Below, in pieces: positions 17,489-25,603 of a stretch of 48,873 nt of DNA. The notes below the pieces were generated by a model. It searched no databases. It saw nothing but the letters and a program-made list of their open reading frames with translations, and had not been told where the DNA came from. Source of the DNA: Lacimicrobium alkaliphilum (lineage in GTDB: Bacteria; Pseudomonadota; Gammaproteobacteria; Enterobacterales; Alteromonadaceae); assembly GCF_002591895.1 (NCBI RefSeq), contig NZ_NISX01000026.1, positions 1 to 48,873 on the forward strand. Direction: 5' to 3'. A program made the translations under genes and the position numbers. Numbering within the stretch: position 1 is the stretch's first letter; each line of letters starts with the position of its first letter.

Positions 17489-18365
17489 CAGACGGCAACT
17501 TTTCAAGGGGTTAGCCCTGGCCGGTGTCGGTGCTGGCACAGTAATGAGCTTGTCAGCGCTGGCCAGTGCCTCTCAGAAGGAAGCCAGCAACCTCAAAGGC
17601 AATATCCGCCATTCGGTGAGTCGCTGGACCTATGGTGAATTACCGATTGAGCAGCTGTGCCAAACGGTTAAATCTCTGGGTTTTTCGGCGATTGATCTGG
17701 TTGGCCCCGAAGACTGGCCGGTGTTGAAAAAGCACAACATTGACTCGTCAATGTGTAACGGTGCCGAACTGAACCTGACTGATGGCTGGGCCGATGAACG
17801 CTTTCATCAGGCCTTAATCCGGCGTTATTTGCGCCATATCGATCTGGTCGCTGAGGCCGGTTATATCAATCTGATCTGCTTTAGTGGCAACAAGCGGGGC
17901 ATCAGCCCGGAGACCGGACTGGCTAACGCCGTAAAGGGGCTGAAGCAGATCCTGCCCCATGCTGAAAAGCGTGGCGTGGTGCTGCAAATGGAATTGTTTA
18001 ACAGCAAAGTGGATCATCCCGATTATATGGCGGACAACTCAGCCTGGGGCATTGAACTGTGCAAGGCGCTGGGTTCAGAACACTTTAAGTTGCTGTATGA
18101 CATCTACCATATGCAGATCAGTGAAGGCGATATTATCCGCACCATCAGAGACAACCATCAGTATTTTGGTCACTACCACACCGCCGGTGTACCCGGCCGA
18201 CATGAGATTGGTGACAATCAGGAACTTAATTACCGGGCGATTGCTGAAGCCATCAAAGAGATCAATTTTAACGGCTATCTGGCACAGGAATTTATCCCCA
18301 CACCATTAACAATAACGGGCAAGATTGATTCACTGCGAGAAGCGGTGGCAATTTGTGATGTGTAA
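17478..18365 (+). CDS. Exported TIM-barrel isomerase, hydroxypyruvate-isomerase-like, Tat signal
   Basis: 295 aa counted from ATG 17478; upstream in-frame codons belong to the transporter. The N-terminus has a twin-arginine motif (SRRQLFKG) followed by a hydrophobic Ala/Gly stretch and ASA-type cleavage, so it should be folded before export. The barrel resembles hydroxypyruvate isomerase: metal-ligand candidates are in QMELFN, LLYDIYHMQ, GHYHTAG and LAQEFIP. Export of such an isomerase fits periplasmic keto-sugar chemistry such as the 3-keto-glycoside system. It overlaps the transporter gene by 11 bases. True substrate unknown; hydroxypyruvate is unlikely in the periplasm. Confidence 0.88.
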   Translation: MNTSRRQLFKGLALAGVGAGTVMSLSALASASQKEASNLKGNIRHSVSRWTYGELPIEQLCQTVKSLGFSAIDLVGPEDWPVLKKHNIDSSMCNGAELNLTDGWADERFHQALIRRYLRHIDLVAEAGYINLICFSGNKRGISPETGLANAVKGLKQILPHAEKRGVVLQMELFNSKVDHPDYMADNSAWGIELCKALGSEHFKLLYDIYHMQISEGDIIRTIRDNHQYFGHYHTAGVPGRHEIGDNQELNYRAIAEAIKEINFNGYLAQEFIPTPLTITGKIDSLREAVAICDV

Positions 18366-18414
18366 TGAATCTCTGGGTGCTCTGGGATTCGGTGCCGTTT
18401 TCAAGAGGTAGGCT

Positions 18415-20100
18415 ATGACAGTAAATAATTATGATGCCATCGTGGTGGGTTCCGGTATCAGTGGTGGCTGGGCAGCGAAAGAGCTCTGTGAACGCGGGCT
18501 GAAGGTACTGATGCTTGAGCGTGGCAGAAATATCGAGCATATCAAAGATTACAAAAACGCCCACAAGGAAGCCTGGGATTACCCGCACCGTGATGTGCCC
18601 ACCCGACAGATGAAACTGGATTATCCGGTACTCAGCCGCGATTATCCGCTGAATGAATCTACCTTCGGCATGTGGGCAACAGACAAAGAGGCTCCTTACA
18701 CGGAAGACAAACGTTTCGACTGGTTCCGTGGCTATCATTTAGGCGGGCGCTCCCTGCTATGGGGGCGCCAGAGCTACAGGTTGAATGAAGTGGACTTTGA
18801 GGCCAATGCCAAAGAAGGCATTGCCGTCGACTGGCCGATTCGCTATCAGGAGCTGGCACCCTGGTATGATTATGTGGAAAAATTCGCCGGTATCAGTGGT
18901 AACAGAGATGGTCTGGATGTATTGCCCGATGGTCAGTTTCAGCCCCCGATACCGCTTAATTGCGTGGAAAAAGATGTGGCTGCGCGACTGCAAAAAACCT
19001 TTAAGGGTACGCGTCACTTAATTAACAGCCGTTGCGCCAATATCACTCAGCCGATGCCAGAGCAGGGTCGGGCAGGCTGTCAGTATCGGGCCAAATGCTG
19101 GCTGGGTTGCCCCTTTGGTGGTTATTTCAGTACCCAGTCTTCAACACTGCCTGCAGCCATTAAAACAGGCAATCTTACTGTGCGCCCGTTCTCTATTGTA
19201 TCGCGGTTGTTGTACGACAAAGACAAGCAGCGAGCCACCGGCGTTGAGGTAATAGACGCAGAAACCAACAACACCATCGAGTACACCAGCCGCATTGTTT
19301 TTGTGAATGCCTCGGCTCTGAATACAGCCTGGTTGCTGATGAATTCAGCCACCGATGTATGGGAAGGCGGCCTGGGCAGCAGCAGTGGTGAACTGGGTCA
19401 CAATGTGATGGATCATCATTTTCGTGTGGGCGCATCTGCTGACGTTGAAGGGTATCTGGACAAATATACCTTTGGTCGTCGTCCGGCCGGTTTTTATATT
19501 CCCCGTTATCGAAACTGGAACGACGATAAGCGTAATTATCTGCGCGGCTTTGGTTATCAGGGCAGCGCCAGTCGTCAGGGCTGGCGCAAAGATATTGCCG
19601 AACTGGGCATTGGTGAAGATCTGAAAGCGGCCATGAGTGAGCCAGGGCACTGGAGTATAGGCATGTCGGCCTTTGGCGAAATACTGCCTTATCACGAAAA
19701 CCGTATCTATCTGAACCACAAGGTCACAGACAAGTGGGGGTTGCCGGTGCTGGCCATGGATGTGGAAATAAAGGATAACGAACTGGCCATGCGTAAGGAT
19801 ATGCAGGCCGATGCCATGGAAATGTTTGAGGCTGCCGGCCTGAAAAATGTACGCGGCTATGACGGTGACTATGCGCCGGGCATGGGGATCCATGAAATGG
19901 GCACCGCGCGTATGGGGCGTGATCCGAAAACCTCAGTACTGAACAAGCATAATCAGGTCTGGGATGCACTCAACGTGTTTGTCACCGATGGCGCCTGCAT
20001 GACCTCAGCATCCTGTGTTAATCCGTCTTTAACCTATATGGCGCTGACGGCAAGGGCCGCAGCCCATGCGGTGGACGAACTCAAGCGAGGCAACCTGTGA
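18415..20100 (+). CDS. GMC flavoprotein dehydrogenase, large subunit (glucoside 3-dehydrogenase-like), copy 1
   Basis: 561 aa. FAD-binding GSGISG at 12-17. The GMC catalytic pair is present: His493 in HEMGTARMG and Asn536 in VNPSL. A Cys cluster, C-x5-C-x3-C, lies at 222/228/232 in the region where related FAD-glucose and fructose dehydrogenases hold a 3Fe-4S cluster. There is no signal peptide, as expected of a subunit that is exported with a Tat-signal partner. The partner, a subunit-3 protein, overlaps its stop (TGATG). By similarity to LacA/G3DH-type enzymes it probably oxidises C3 of glycosides or polyols in the periplasm; glucose/gluconate dehydrogenase is the alternative. 62% of the operon's uniqueness claims rest on the paired copy downstream being a distinct paralogue, see 22124-23851. 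Confidence 0.9.
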   Translation: MTVNNYDAIVVGSGISGGWAAKELCERGLKVLMLERGRNIEHIKDYKNAHKEAWDYPHRDVPTRQMKLDYPVLSRDYPLNESTFGMWATDKEAPYTEDKRFDWFRGYHLGGRSLLWGRQSYRLNEVDFEANAKEGIAVDWPIRYQELAPWYDYVEKFAGISGNRDGLDVLPDGQFQPPIPLNCVEKDVAARLQKTFKGTRHLINSRCANITQPMPEQGRAGCQYRAKCWLGCPFGGYFSTQSSTLPAAIKTGNLTVRPFSIVSRLLYDKDKQRATGVEVIDAETNNTIEYTSRIVFVNASALNTAWLLMNSATDVWEGGLGSSSGELGHNVMDHHFRVGASADVEGYLDKYTFGRRPAGFYIPRYRNWNDDKRNYLRGFGYQGSASRQGWRKDIAELGIGEDLKAAMSEPGHWSIGMSAFGEILPYHENRIYLNHKVTDKWGLPVLAMDVEIKDNELAMRKDMQADAMEMFEAAGLKNVRGYDGDYAPGMGIHEMGTARMGRDPKTSVLNKHNQVWDALNVFVTDGACMTSASCVNPSLTYMALTARAAAHAVDELKRGNL

Positions 20101-20711
20101 TGGACAGACGTGAATTGCTTAAAATGATTGGTATGGCAACGGGTGCAGCCTTTGTGGGCAACGCGATAGCCTGGACCAGCGTGGCGGAAGCCACCTCGCC
20201 CAAGGCTGCGGGGTTCAGTAAGGAGGACCTGATGCTGCTGAACGAAGTGGCGGAGACCATTATCCCCCGCACTGATACGCCCGGGGCCAGGGACGCCGAT
20301 GTGGGCCGGATTATGGCTGTGCTGGTGGCTGACTGTTATCTGCCTGAGGAGCAACAGGTGTTCAGGCAGGGGATGGTGAAGATTAACAACACCAGTGAGT
20401 CTGTCTTTGGCAAACCGTTTTTGTTGCTGAATAACACAGAGCGCCAGGATTTGCTCGCTGACCTGAACCAGCAAGCGTACAGCTATAACCGGGAAAACCG
20501 GGTGGCTTTCTGGGAATTGGGTAACCCCGGCAGTAAGCCCGGCCAGGAGGTGTCTCTGCCTCACTATTTTACCCTGTTCAAACAACTGAGCCTGTTTGGA
20601 TTTTTTACCTCGAAAGCGGGGGCCACTCAGGTATTGCGCTATGTGGCTGTGCCGGGGCGCTATGACGGAGAGTATCCGTATAAAAAAGGCGATCGCGCCT
20701 GGGCAACCTGA
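20100..20711 (+). CDS. Gluconate 2-dehydrogenase subunit 3 family protein (LacC-type), Tat signal, copy 1
   Basis: 203 aa from ATG 20100 (GTG 20097 directly precedes it). The N-terminus MDRRELLKMIGMATGAAF is a twin-arginine signal. The body carries the family's core, LNEVAETIIPRTDTPGARDA and the C-terminal Y-D/F-G-E-Y-P-Y type ending. In this family the small subunit carries the Tat signal and takes the cofactor-loaded GMC subunit across the membrane with it. It overlaps the GMC stop by one base, so the two are made together. It has no catalytic motif of its own. Confidence 0.9.
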   Translation: MDRRELLKMIGMATGAAFVGNAIAWTSVAEATSPKAAGFSKEDLMLLNEVAETIIPRTDTPGARDADVGRIMAVLVADCYLPEEQQVFRQGMVKINNTSESVFGKPFLLLNNTERQDLLADLNQQAYSYNRENRVAFWELGNPGSKPGQEVSLPHYFTLFKQLSLFGFFTSKAGATQVLRYVAVPGRYDGEYPYKKGDRAWAT

Positions 20712-20745
20712 GCGGTTTGAAAATAACCTAATCAAGAGACTCATT

Positions 20746-21504
20746 ATGAAAATAATACAACGAGGTATTTCCCCTTCCCTGGTCACAGCAATGCTTTTAT
20801 CCGCGGTGAGCCTGAATGGTCTGGCTCTGGAGGATGCGGCACAGCAGGCAAAAAAAACCGAAGTCTGGGAGCCGGAGCCCGCCGTTATTTCTGCACCACC
20901 GGATGCGCCACCCTCTGATGCCATTGTGCTGTTTGATGGCGGTGACCTTAACCATTGGCAGAGTGTTAAGGGTGGTGAGGCTAAATGGGCTGTCAGTGAT
21001 GGTGAGATGACCGTTGTATCTGGATCAGGAGATATTCGTACTAAGGCAGATTTTTGTGATGTGCAGTTGCATCTGGAATGGAAAACGCCTGAGCCAGAAG
21101 CTGAGATGCAGGGTCAGCAGCGCAATAATAGCGGGGTGTTTTTGCAGCAACGCTATGAAATTCAGATCCTCGACTCCTATGACAATCGCACTTATAGCAA
21201 TGGTCAGGCCGGCGCTTTATACAAACAACAAGCGCCTTTGGTAAACGCGACACGCCCTCCTGAGCAGTGGCAAAGTTACGACATTCTATTCAAAGCGCCG
21301 CGCTTTGATGGCGATAAACCGGAGAAACCCGGTTATATCACGGTGCTGCACAATGGCGTGGTAGTGCAACATAATACTGAGATTCAGGGCGTTACAGTCT
21401 GGGTTGGTGAACCGGCTTATAAGGCTCATGGCTGTGCGCCACTGCAATTGCAGGATCATGGAAACCAGGTGAGTTTTCGAAATATCTGGGTAAGAGAGCT
21501 ATGA
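20746..21504 (+). CDS. Periplasmic DUF1080 protein, 3-keto-disaccharide hydrolase-like
   Basis: 252 aa from ATG 20746 (AAGAG upstream) with a Sec signal peptide ending near LNGLALE. The rest is one DUF1080 (PF06439) beta-sandwich: VLFDGGDLNHW, the conserved NNSGVFLQQRYEIQILDSY and the closing RNIWVREL. Proteins of this family cleave 3-keto-glycosides after C3 oxidation, by an elimination-type mechanism and not ordinary hydrolysis. Its position between two GMC/subunit-3 pairs is the strongest evidence that the operon works on 3-keto-glycosides. It ends in an ATGA overlap with the next gene. Bond specificity (alpha or beta, sugar type) is not visible. Confidence 0.9.
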   Translation: MKIIQRGISPSLVTAMLLSAVSLNGLALEDAAQQAKKTEVWEPEPAVISAPPDAPPSDAIVLFDGGDLNHWQSVKGGEAKWAVSDGEMTVVSGSGDIRTKADFCDVQLHLEWKTPEPEAEMQGQQRNNSGVFLQQRYEIQILDSYDNRTYSNGQAGALYKQQAPLVNATRPPEQWQSYDILFKAPRFDGDKPEKPGYITVLHNGVVVQHNTEIQGVTVWVGEPAYKAHGCAPLQLQDHGNQVSFRNIWVREL

Positions 21505-22112
21505 AAAATTACAAAGCAGCCAGCATGGACCGCCGCAGTCTGTTAAAAGGCCTCGGTTTAGTATTAGGTGCGCATGCTGCAAACACATTAGTTAGCGGCA
21601 ATGGCTTGTCGGTGGCAATGGCGTTCCAGCAGACACCTGAAGGTAACCGGCAGTTGCAGCTGTTAACCGCTTCACAGTTACAAACTCTGGCGGTGATTGG
21701 TGATCTCAGCATACCAAAAACCGACACCCCGGGTGCACTGGCCACAGACTGCCACTGGTTTGTAGACAACCAGCTGCACCATTGTTTTGAACCACAGGAG
21801 CAGGAAACGGTTGTGGCCATTCTGGACAAAATTCAGGCGGCCTCAGTCGCGCGCTTCGGTAACGGCTTCAGTCAGACTGAGCCGGCCCGACAGTTGAGCC
21901 TGCTGAATGCCCTGGAACAAACACAGCAAGAGTTTAGCCTGACAGACACTCAGGCATTCAAACTGGTTAAGTCGTTGTTGGTATTTGGTTATTTTACCTC
22001 TGAGGTAGGAATGACCAAAGTGCTGGCCTATGACCCTGTTCCCGGCGGTTTCAAAGGGTCTGTACCATATGCTTCGGTGGGCAAAGCCTACAGTGGTGGT
22101 TTTCCGTTCTGA
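21501..22112 (+). CDS. Gluconate 2-dehydrogenase subunit 3 family protein (LacC-type), Tat signal, copy 2
   Basis: 203 aa. Twin-arginine motif MDRRSLLKG at 9-17 followed by a hydrophobic stretch. The core motif is IPKTDTPGALATD and the C-terminus YDPVPGGFKGSVPY resembles that of copy 1. Here the small subunit precedes its GMC gene (11 bases further on), the reverse of the copy 1 order. This suggests two pairs brought together or an inverted duplication of order. It begins inside the DUF1080 stop codon. Expected role: export escort and structural partner of the second GMC subunit. Confidence 0.9.
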   Translation: MKNYKAASMDRRSLLKGLGLVLGAHAANTLVSGNGLSVAMAFQQTPEGNRQLQLLTASQLQTLAVIGDLSIPKTDTPGALATDCHWFVDNQLHHCFEPQEQETVVAILDKIQAASVARFGNGFSQTEPARQLSLLNALEQTQQEFSLTDTQAFKLVKSLLVFGYFTSEVGMTKVLAYDPVPGGFKGSVPYASVGKAYSGGFPF

Positions 22113-22123
22113 AGGAAAGGTTG

Positions 22124-23851
22124 ATGCAAGATAAAAAAATTGTGCAAAACACGGATGAAGAATTTGATGTACTGGTGGTAGGCTCCGGTATTACCGGAGG
22201 CTGGGCAGCCAAGGAGTTTTGTGAGGCGGGCCTTAAGGTACTGATGATTGAACGGGGCAGGCTGGTCGAACATCGTAAGGACTATCCCACAGAAGGGAAA
22301 GGCCCCTGGGAATACCCGTACCGCACCCGAACCGATAATCTGCTCACAGAGCAACAGCAATCTGTGCAGCAGCAATGTTATGCATTTAACGATACAACCC
22401 GGCATTTTTTTGGTAACGATCGTGATCTGCCCTACACCACTGAAAAAGGTACAGAGTTCAGTTGGATCCGCGCCAATCAGCTGGGCGGAAAATCATTATT
22501 ATGGGCAAGACAGAGTTATCGTTTCAGCGATTTTGATTTTAGTGCGAATGCCAGAGATGGTCACGGCATCGACTGGCCTATTCGTTACAAGGATCTGGCC
22601 CCCTGGTATGATTATGTAGAACGCTTCGCCGGTATTGCTGCCGGTCAGGATAAATTGCCCCAGTTGCCCGACAGTATCAGCCAGCCAGCCTTTGAGCTGA
22701 CCAAACCGGAACTGGATTTTAAGGCGTCTCTGGCCGAAACCTTTCCTGATCGCCCTCTGGTGGCCGGTCGGTGTGCGCATTTAACCCAACCCGGTAAAAT
22801 TCATATGGAGCTGGGGCGGGTAACCTGTCAGGCCCGCAATGAGTGTTATCGCGGCTGTTCCTTTGGCGCATATTTTTCTACCCAGAGTGCCACATTACCG
22901 GCGGCGGCCCGCACCGGTAATCTGCATATTGCCCCCAATAGTGTGGTGCATAGCCTGGTGTATGATGATGCGAAGCAGCGCGTAACTGCAGTGCGGGTCA
23001 TCGATAATGACGATCTCAGCGAACGGGAATACCGTGGCAAACTGGTATTTCTGTGCGCCTCTACCTTAGGTTCTACGCAGGTATTGCTGAACTCAGTGAG
23101 TAAGACCTTTCCTGACGGTCTGGCCAATTCATCCGGTGTACTGGGGCGCTACCTGATGGATCACAACTACAACGCCTGGGCTTCAGCGCGCATCCCCGGC
23201 TATGAGGATGAATATTATAAGGGCCGTCGCCCTACCGGCTTTTATATTCCCAACAGTCATTTTGAGCCCTCCCGATATCATAAGGATTATATTCGTGGCT
23301 ATGCACTTGCCGGTGGCGCCACACGAGGTAACTGGCAGGGTATGAGTAGCTCGGACGGTTTCGGTGAAGACTTTAAGCAACGTCTTACCCAGGCGGGCCC
23401 CTGGCAAGTCTGGATGGGTGCCCAGGGTGAAATGCTGCCCCGGGCCGACAACCAGGTAAGCCTGCATCCGACTAAGAAAGATAAATGGGGTATTCCGCAA
23501 CTGCATTTTAACTGCAAATGGTCCGACAATGAGCTGACGATGATGCAGTATGCCGCAGAGGATGCTGCCAATCTGCTTAAAACAGCTGGCTTTGAGGATA
23601 TTAACGCCCAGGCGACGCAGTCGCCTCCGGGGCTGGCTATCCATGAAGTGGGTACGGCAAGAATGGGAGTGGATCCTAAACAATCCATTCTGAATAAATA
23701 CAATCAATCTCATGATGTAGCTAATCTTTTTGTCACTGACGGCGCCAGTTTCTGCTCGTCTGGGGTGGTTAATCCGTCATTAACCTTTATGGCACTGACG
23801 GCAAGAGCCGCACACTATGCGATAGAAGAACTTAAAGCCGGGCGTTTGTAA
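22124..23851 (+). CDS. GMC flavoprotein dehydrogenase, large subunit (glucoside 3-dehydrogenase-like), copy 2
   Basis: 575 aa from ATG 22124 (GGAAAGG upstream; TTG 22121 is adjacent). FAD site GSGITG at 20-25. Catalytic His507 (HEVGTARMG) and Asn550 (VNPSL). The same C-x5-C-x3-C spacing as copy 1, at 235/241/245, supports a shared iron-sulfur or structural role. No signal peptide. It is a clear paralogue of copy 1 but diverged in most loops, so the two likely differ in substrate. No cytochrome c subunit (LacB type) is encoded anywhere in the operon, so electrons must pass to a partner encoded elsewhere or directly to a carrier. Confidence 0.9.
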   Translation: MQDKKIVQNTDEEFDVLVVGSGITGGWAAKEFCEAGLKVLMIERGRLVEHRKDYPTEGKGPWEYPYRTRTDNLLTEQQQSVQQQCYAFNDTTRHFFGNDRDLPYTTEKGTEFSWIRANQLGGKSLLWARQSYRFSDFDFSANARDGHGIDWPIRYKDLAPWYDYVERFAGIAAGQDKLPQLPDSISQPAFELTKPELDFKASLAETFPDRPLVAGRCAHLTQPGKIHMELGRVTCQARNECYRGCSFGAYFSTQSATLPAAARTGNLHIAPNSVVHSLVYDDAKQRVTAVRVIDNDDLSEREYRGKLVFLCASTLGSTQVLLNSVSKTFPDGLANSSGVLGRYLMDHNYNAWASARIPGYEDEYYKGRRPTGFYIPNSHFEPSRYHKDYIRGYALAGGATRGNWQGMSSSDGFGEDFKQRLTQAGPWQVWMGAQGEMLPRADNQVSLHPTKKDKWGIPQLHFNCKWSDNELTMMQYAAEDAANLLKTAGFEDINAQATQSPPGLAIHEVGTARMGVDPKQSILNKYNQSHDVANLFVTDGASFCSSGVVNPSLTFMALTARAAHYAIEELKAGRL

Positions 23852-23879
23852 GTGCGGCAAACAATAAGGAAAGATAACG

Positions 23880-24740
23880 ATGAAACGATTAAATATATTG
23901 CTCCTGACGCTGGTCTTGCTTCCATGGTTTGCGCATAGCGCCACCGATAAGACGATGCCAGGCATCAGTGTGCAGCTCTGGTCGGTTAAAGACAGTGTTG
24001 AACGTGATCTCGACACAACTCTGGAGCAACTTGCTGCGATGGGATTCGATGGAGTTGAGTTTGCCGGTAGCTTTGGCCCCTATAAGGACAACCCGGCAGC
24101 ACTCAAAGCCCGTTTAAACGAACTTGGGTTGGAATGCAGCGGTGCGCATATCGGCTTTGATGCGCTGAATGAGACAAATCGCTATCGCACTCTGGCATTT
24201 TATCAGGCTCTGGATTGTCCGACACTGATTGTGCCCTGGGATGAACGGGCCTTTTCTGCCGACACTGTCAAACAGACAGTGGCTGACCTCAACCAGTTCT
24301 TGCCGTTGGTAACCGCCTATGGACTGGATTTTGGCTACCATAACCATGCGCAGGAGTTTTCATCCGGTGGCCATGGCAGCAAAACCCTGTGGGACTATAT
24401 CGCCACACATACTCCGGACAACCTGGTGCTACAGCAGGATGTGGGCTGGAGCTATTTTGCCGGTCATGATCCGGCCGCCTATGTACGGGCCTATCCTGGT
24501 CGTACACTGACTACCCACTACAAGGCTAAGCTGCGTGAAGGTGACAAAGGCAAGGTGTTGATCGGAGAAGACAATATTGACTGGCAGGCCTTGCTGAGCG
24601 CCAATATTGAGGTGGGTGGTACCCACTGGCTGGTAGTGGAACAGGAAGAATACCCTGACAACCTGACGCCGATGCAGGCGGTAGAGAAATCCAAACAGGG
24701 GCTGGAAAGAGAAATACAACTCTGGCAGCAGAGCCGCTAG
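23880..24740 (+). CDS. Secreted TIM-barrel sugar isomerase/epimerase, Sec signal
   Basis: 286 aa. Sec-type signal peptide (hydrophobic core at 8-18, cleavage near HSA). The AP-endonuclease-2 type barrel has metal-ligand candidates in FGYHNHAQEF, LQQDVGW, THYKAKL and VVEQEEY. It is the last gene of the operon, 28 bases after GMC copy 2. With the Tat-exported isomerase it gives two exported and one cytoplasmic barrel enzymes. Related secreted members occur beside DUF1080 proteins, consistent with periplasmic 3-keto-sugar cleavage or epimerisation; the reaction is inferred. Followed by a convergent gene with a short GCCAG-GG-CTGGC hairpin between. Confidence 0.88.
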   Translation: MKRLNILLLTLVLLPWFAHSATDKTMPGISVQLWSVKDSVERDLDTTLEQLAAMGFDGVEFAGSFGPYKDNPAALKARLNELGLECSGAHIGFDALNETNRYRTLAFYQALDCPTLIVPWDERAFSADTVKQTVADLNQFLPLVTAYGLDFGYHNHAQEFSSGGHGSKTLWDYIATHTPDNLVLQQDVGWSYFAGHDPAAYVRAYPGRTLTTHYKAKLREGDKGKVLIGEDNIDWQALLSANIEVGGTHWLVVEQEEYPDNLTPMQAVEKSKQGLEREIQLWQQSR

Positions 24741-24782
24741 CCAGGGCTGGCAGCACGGTGCTTAGGAAAAGGTTAAAACCGG

Positions 24783-25571
24783 CTAAATGCTAAGGGTTAT
24801 CTGGCCCTGCAGATAGTCGGCACATTGCCCTGTCAGCTCAACACGTTGACCTTTTAGCTGACAGGCAACGGTGCCGGATCGCGCCGATAGTTGCCTGGCT
24901 GTCAGCGCTGTTTTAGCGAGTTTTTCCGACCAGTAGGGTGCGGTCTCACAGTGCGCCGAGCCGGTAACCGGATCCTCATTAACCCGTAGTCTGGGAAAGA
25001 AACAGCGACTGACAAAATCCACGTCTTTGCCGGGCGCAGTGACCACGACGCCACGCCCGTCGAGCTGCATCCAGTGAGAAAAGTCAGGTTTGAGGTCACG
25101 AACCTGACGTTCATCCCTGAGCACCACGATATAATCAAACGCCATCAATACTTCCTCAGGCTGAACCCCCAGGCCCCTGAACAATCCTTGTGGCGGATTG
25201 ACGACCGGTTGGGGTAGCGATGCCGGGAAGTCCATGACCAGCCCATTTTCGCACTGGCGCACTATCAGTTCGCCGCTGCGGCTGGTAAACACAATCTCAT
25301 CACTAGCGTGACCTAAATGGGTAAATAAAACGTGCGCAGCGGCCAGGGTCGCATGACCGCAGAGGTCCACTTCCTCAACAGGGGTAAACCAGCGCAATCG
25401 GTACTTGCCATCCTCTGCTACAAAAAACGCCGTTTCAGACAGATTATTTTCCTCGGCGATCTGTTGCAGCAGGCTATCGTCAAGCCACTCAGTCAGGGGG
25501 CAAACTGCCGCTGGATTGCCAGAAAAGGGTTGCTCTGCAAAGGCATCGATCTGGTAAAGCGGTAATTTCAT
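24783..25571 (-). CDS. PhzF family isomerase
   Basis: 262 aa. PhzF/diaminopimelate-epimerase-like fold: N-terminus LYQIDAFAEQPFSGNPAAV is the family signature and the catalytic Glu lies in NNLSETAFF. DPVTGSAHC closes the second half. PhzF isomerises a dihydro-anthranilate in phenazine synthesis, but most PhzF-like proteins occur without phenazine genes, as here, and their substrates are unknown. Start ATG 25571 with AGGAGCC upstream. Last gene of the minus-strand run beginning at 27674. Confidence 0.92.
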   Translation of the reverse strand: MKLPLYQIDAFAEQPFSGNPAAVCPLTEWLDDSLLQQIAEENNLSETAFFVAEDGKYRLRWFTPVEEVDLCGHATLAAAHVLFTHLGHASDEIVFTSRSGELIVRQCENGLVMDFPASLPQPVVNPPQGLFRGLGVQPEEVLMAFDYIVVLRDERQVRDLKPDFSHWMQLDGRGVVVTAPGKDVDFVSRCFFPRLRVNEDPVTGSAHCETAPYWSEKLAKTALTARQLSARSGTVACQLKGQRVELTGQCADYLQGQITLSI

Positions 25572-25603
25572 AAAGGCTCCTGAGTGAAATGAAAATCCGG
25601 TCG

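Noticed and set aside
20034-20924. 296-codon minus-strand frame
   Set aside because: Antisense to the subunit-3 and DUF1080 genes, which have clear homology and tight operon spacing.
14028-24740. Interpretation as an inositol catabolism operon
   Set aside because: Gfo/Idh/MocA and barrel enzymes fit, but iolB/C/D-type genes are missing and two GMC/Tat pairs plus DUF1080 point elsewhere.
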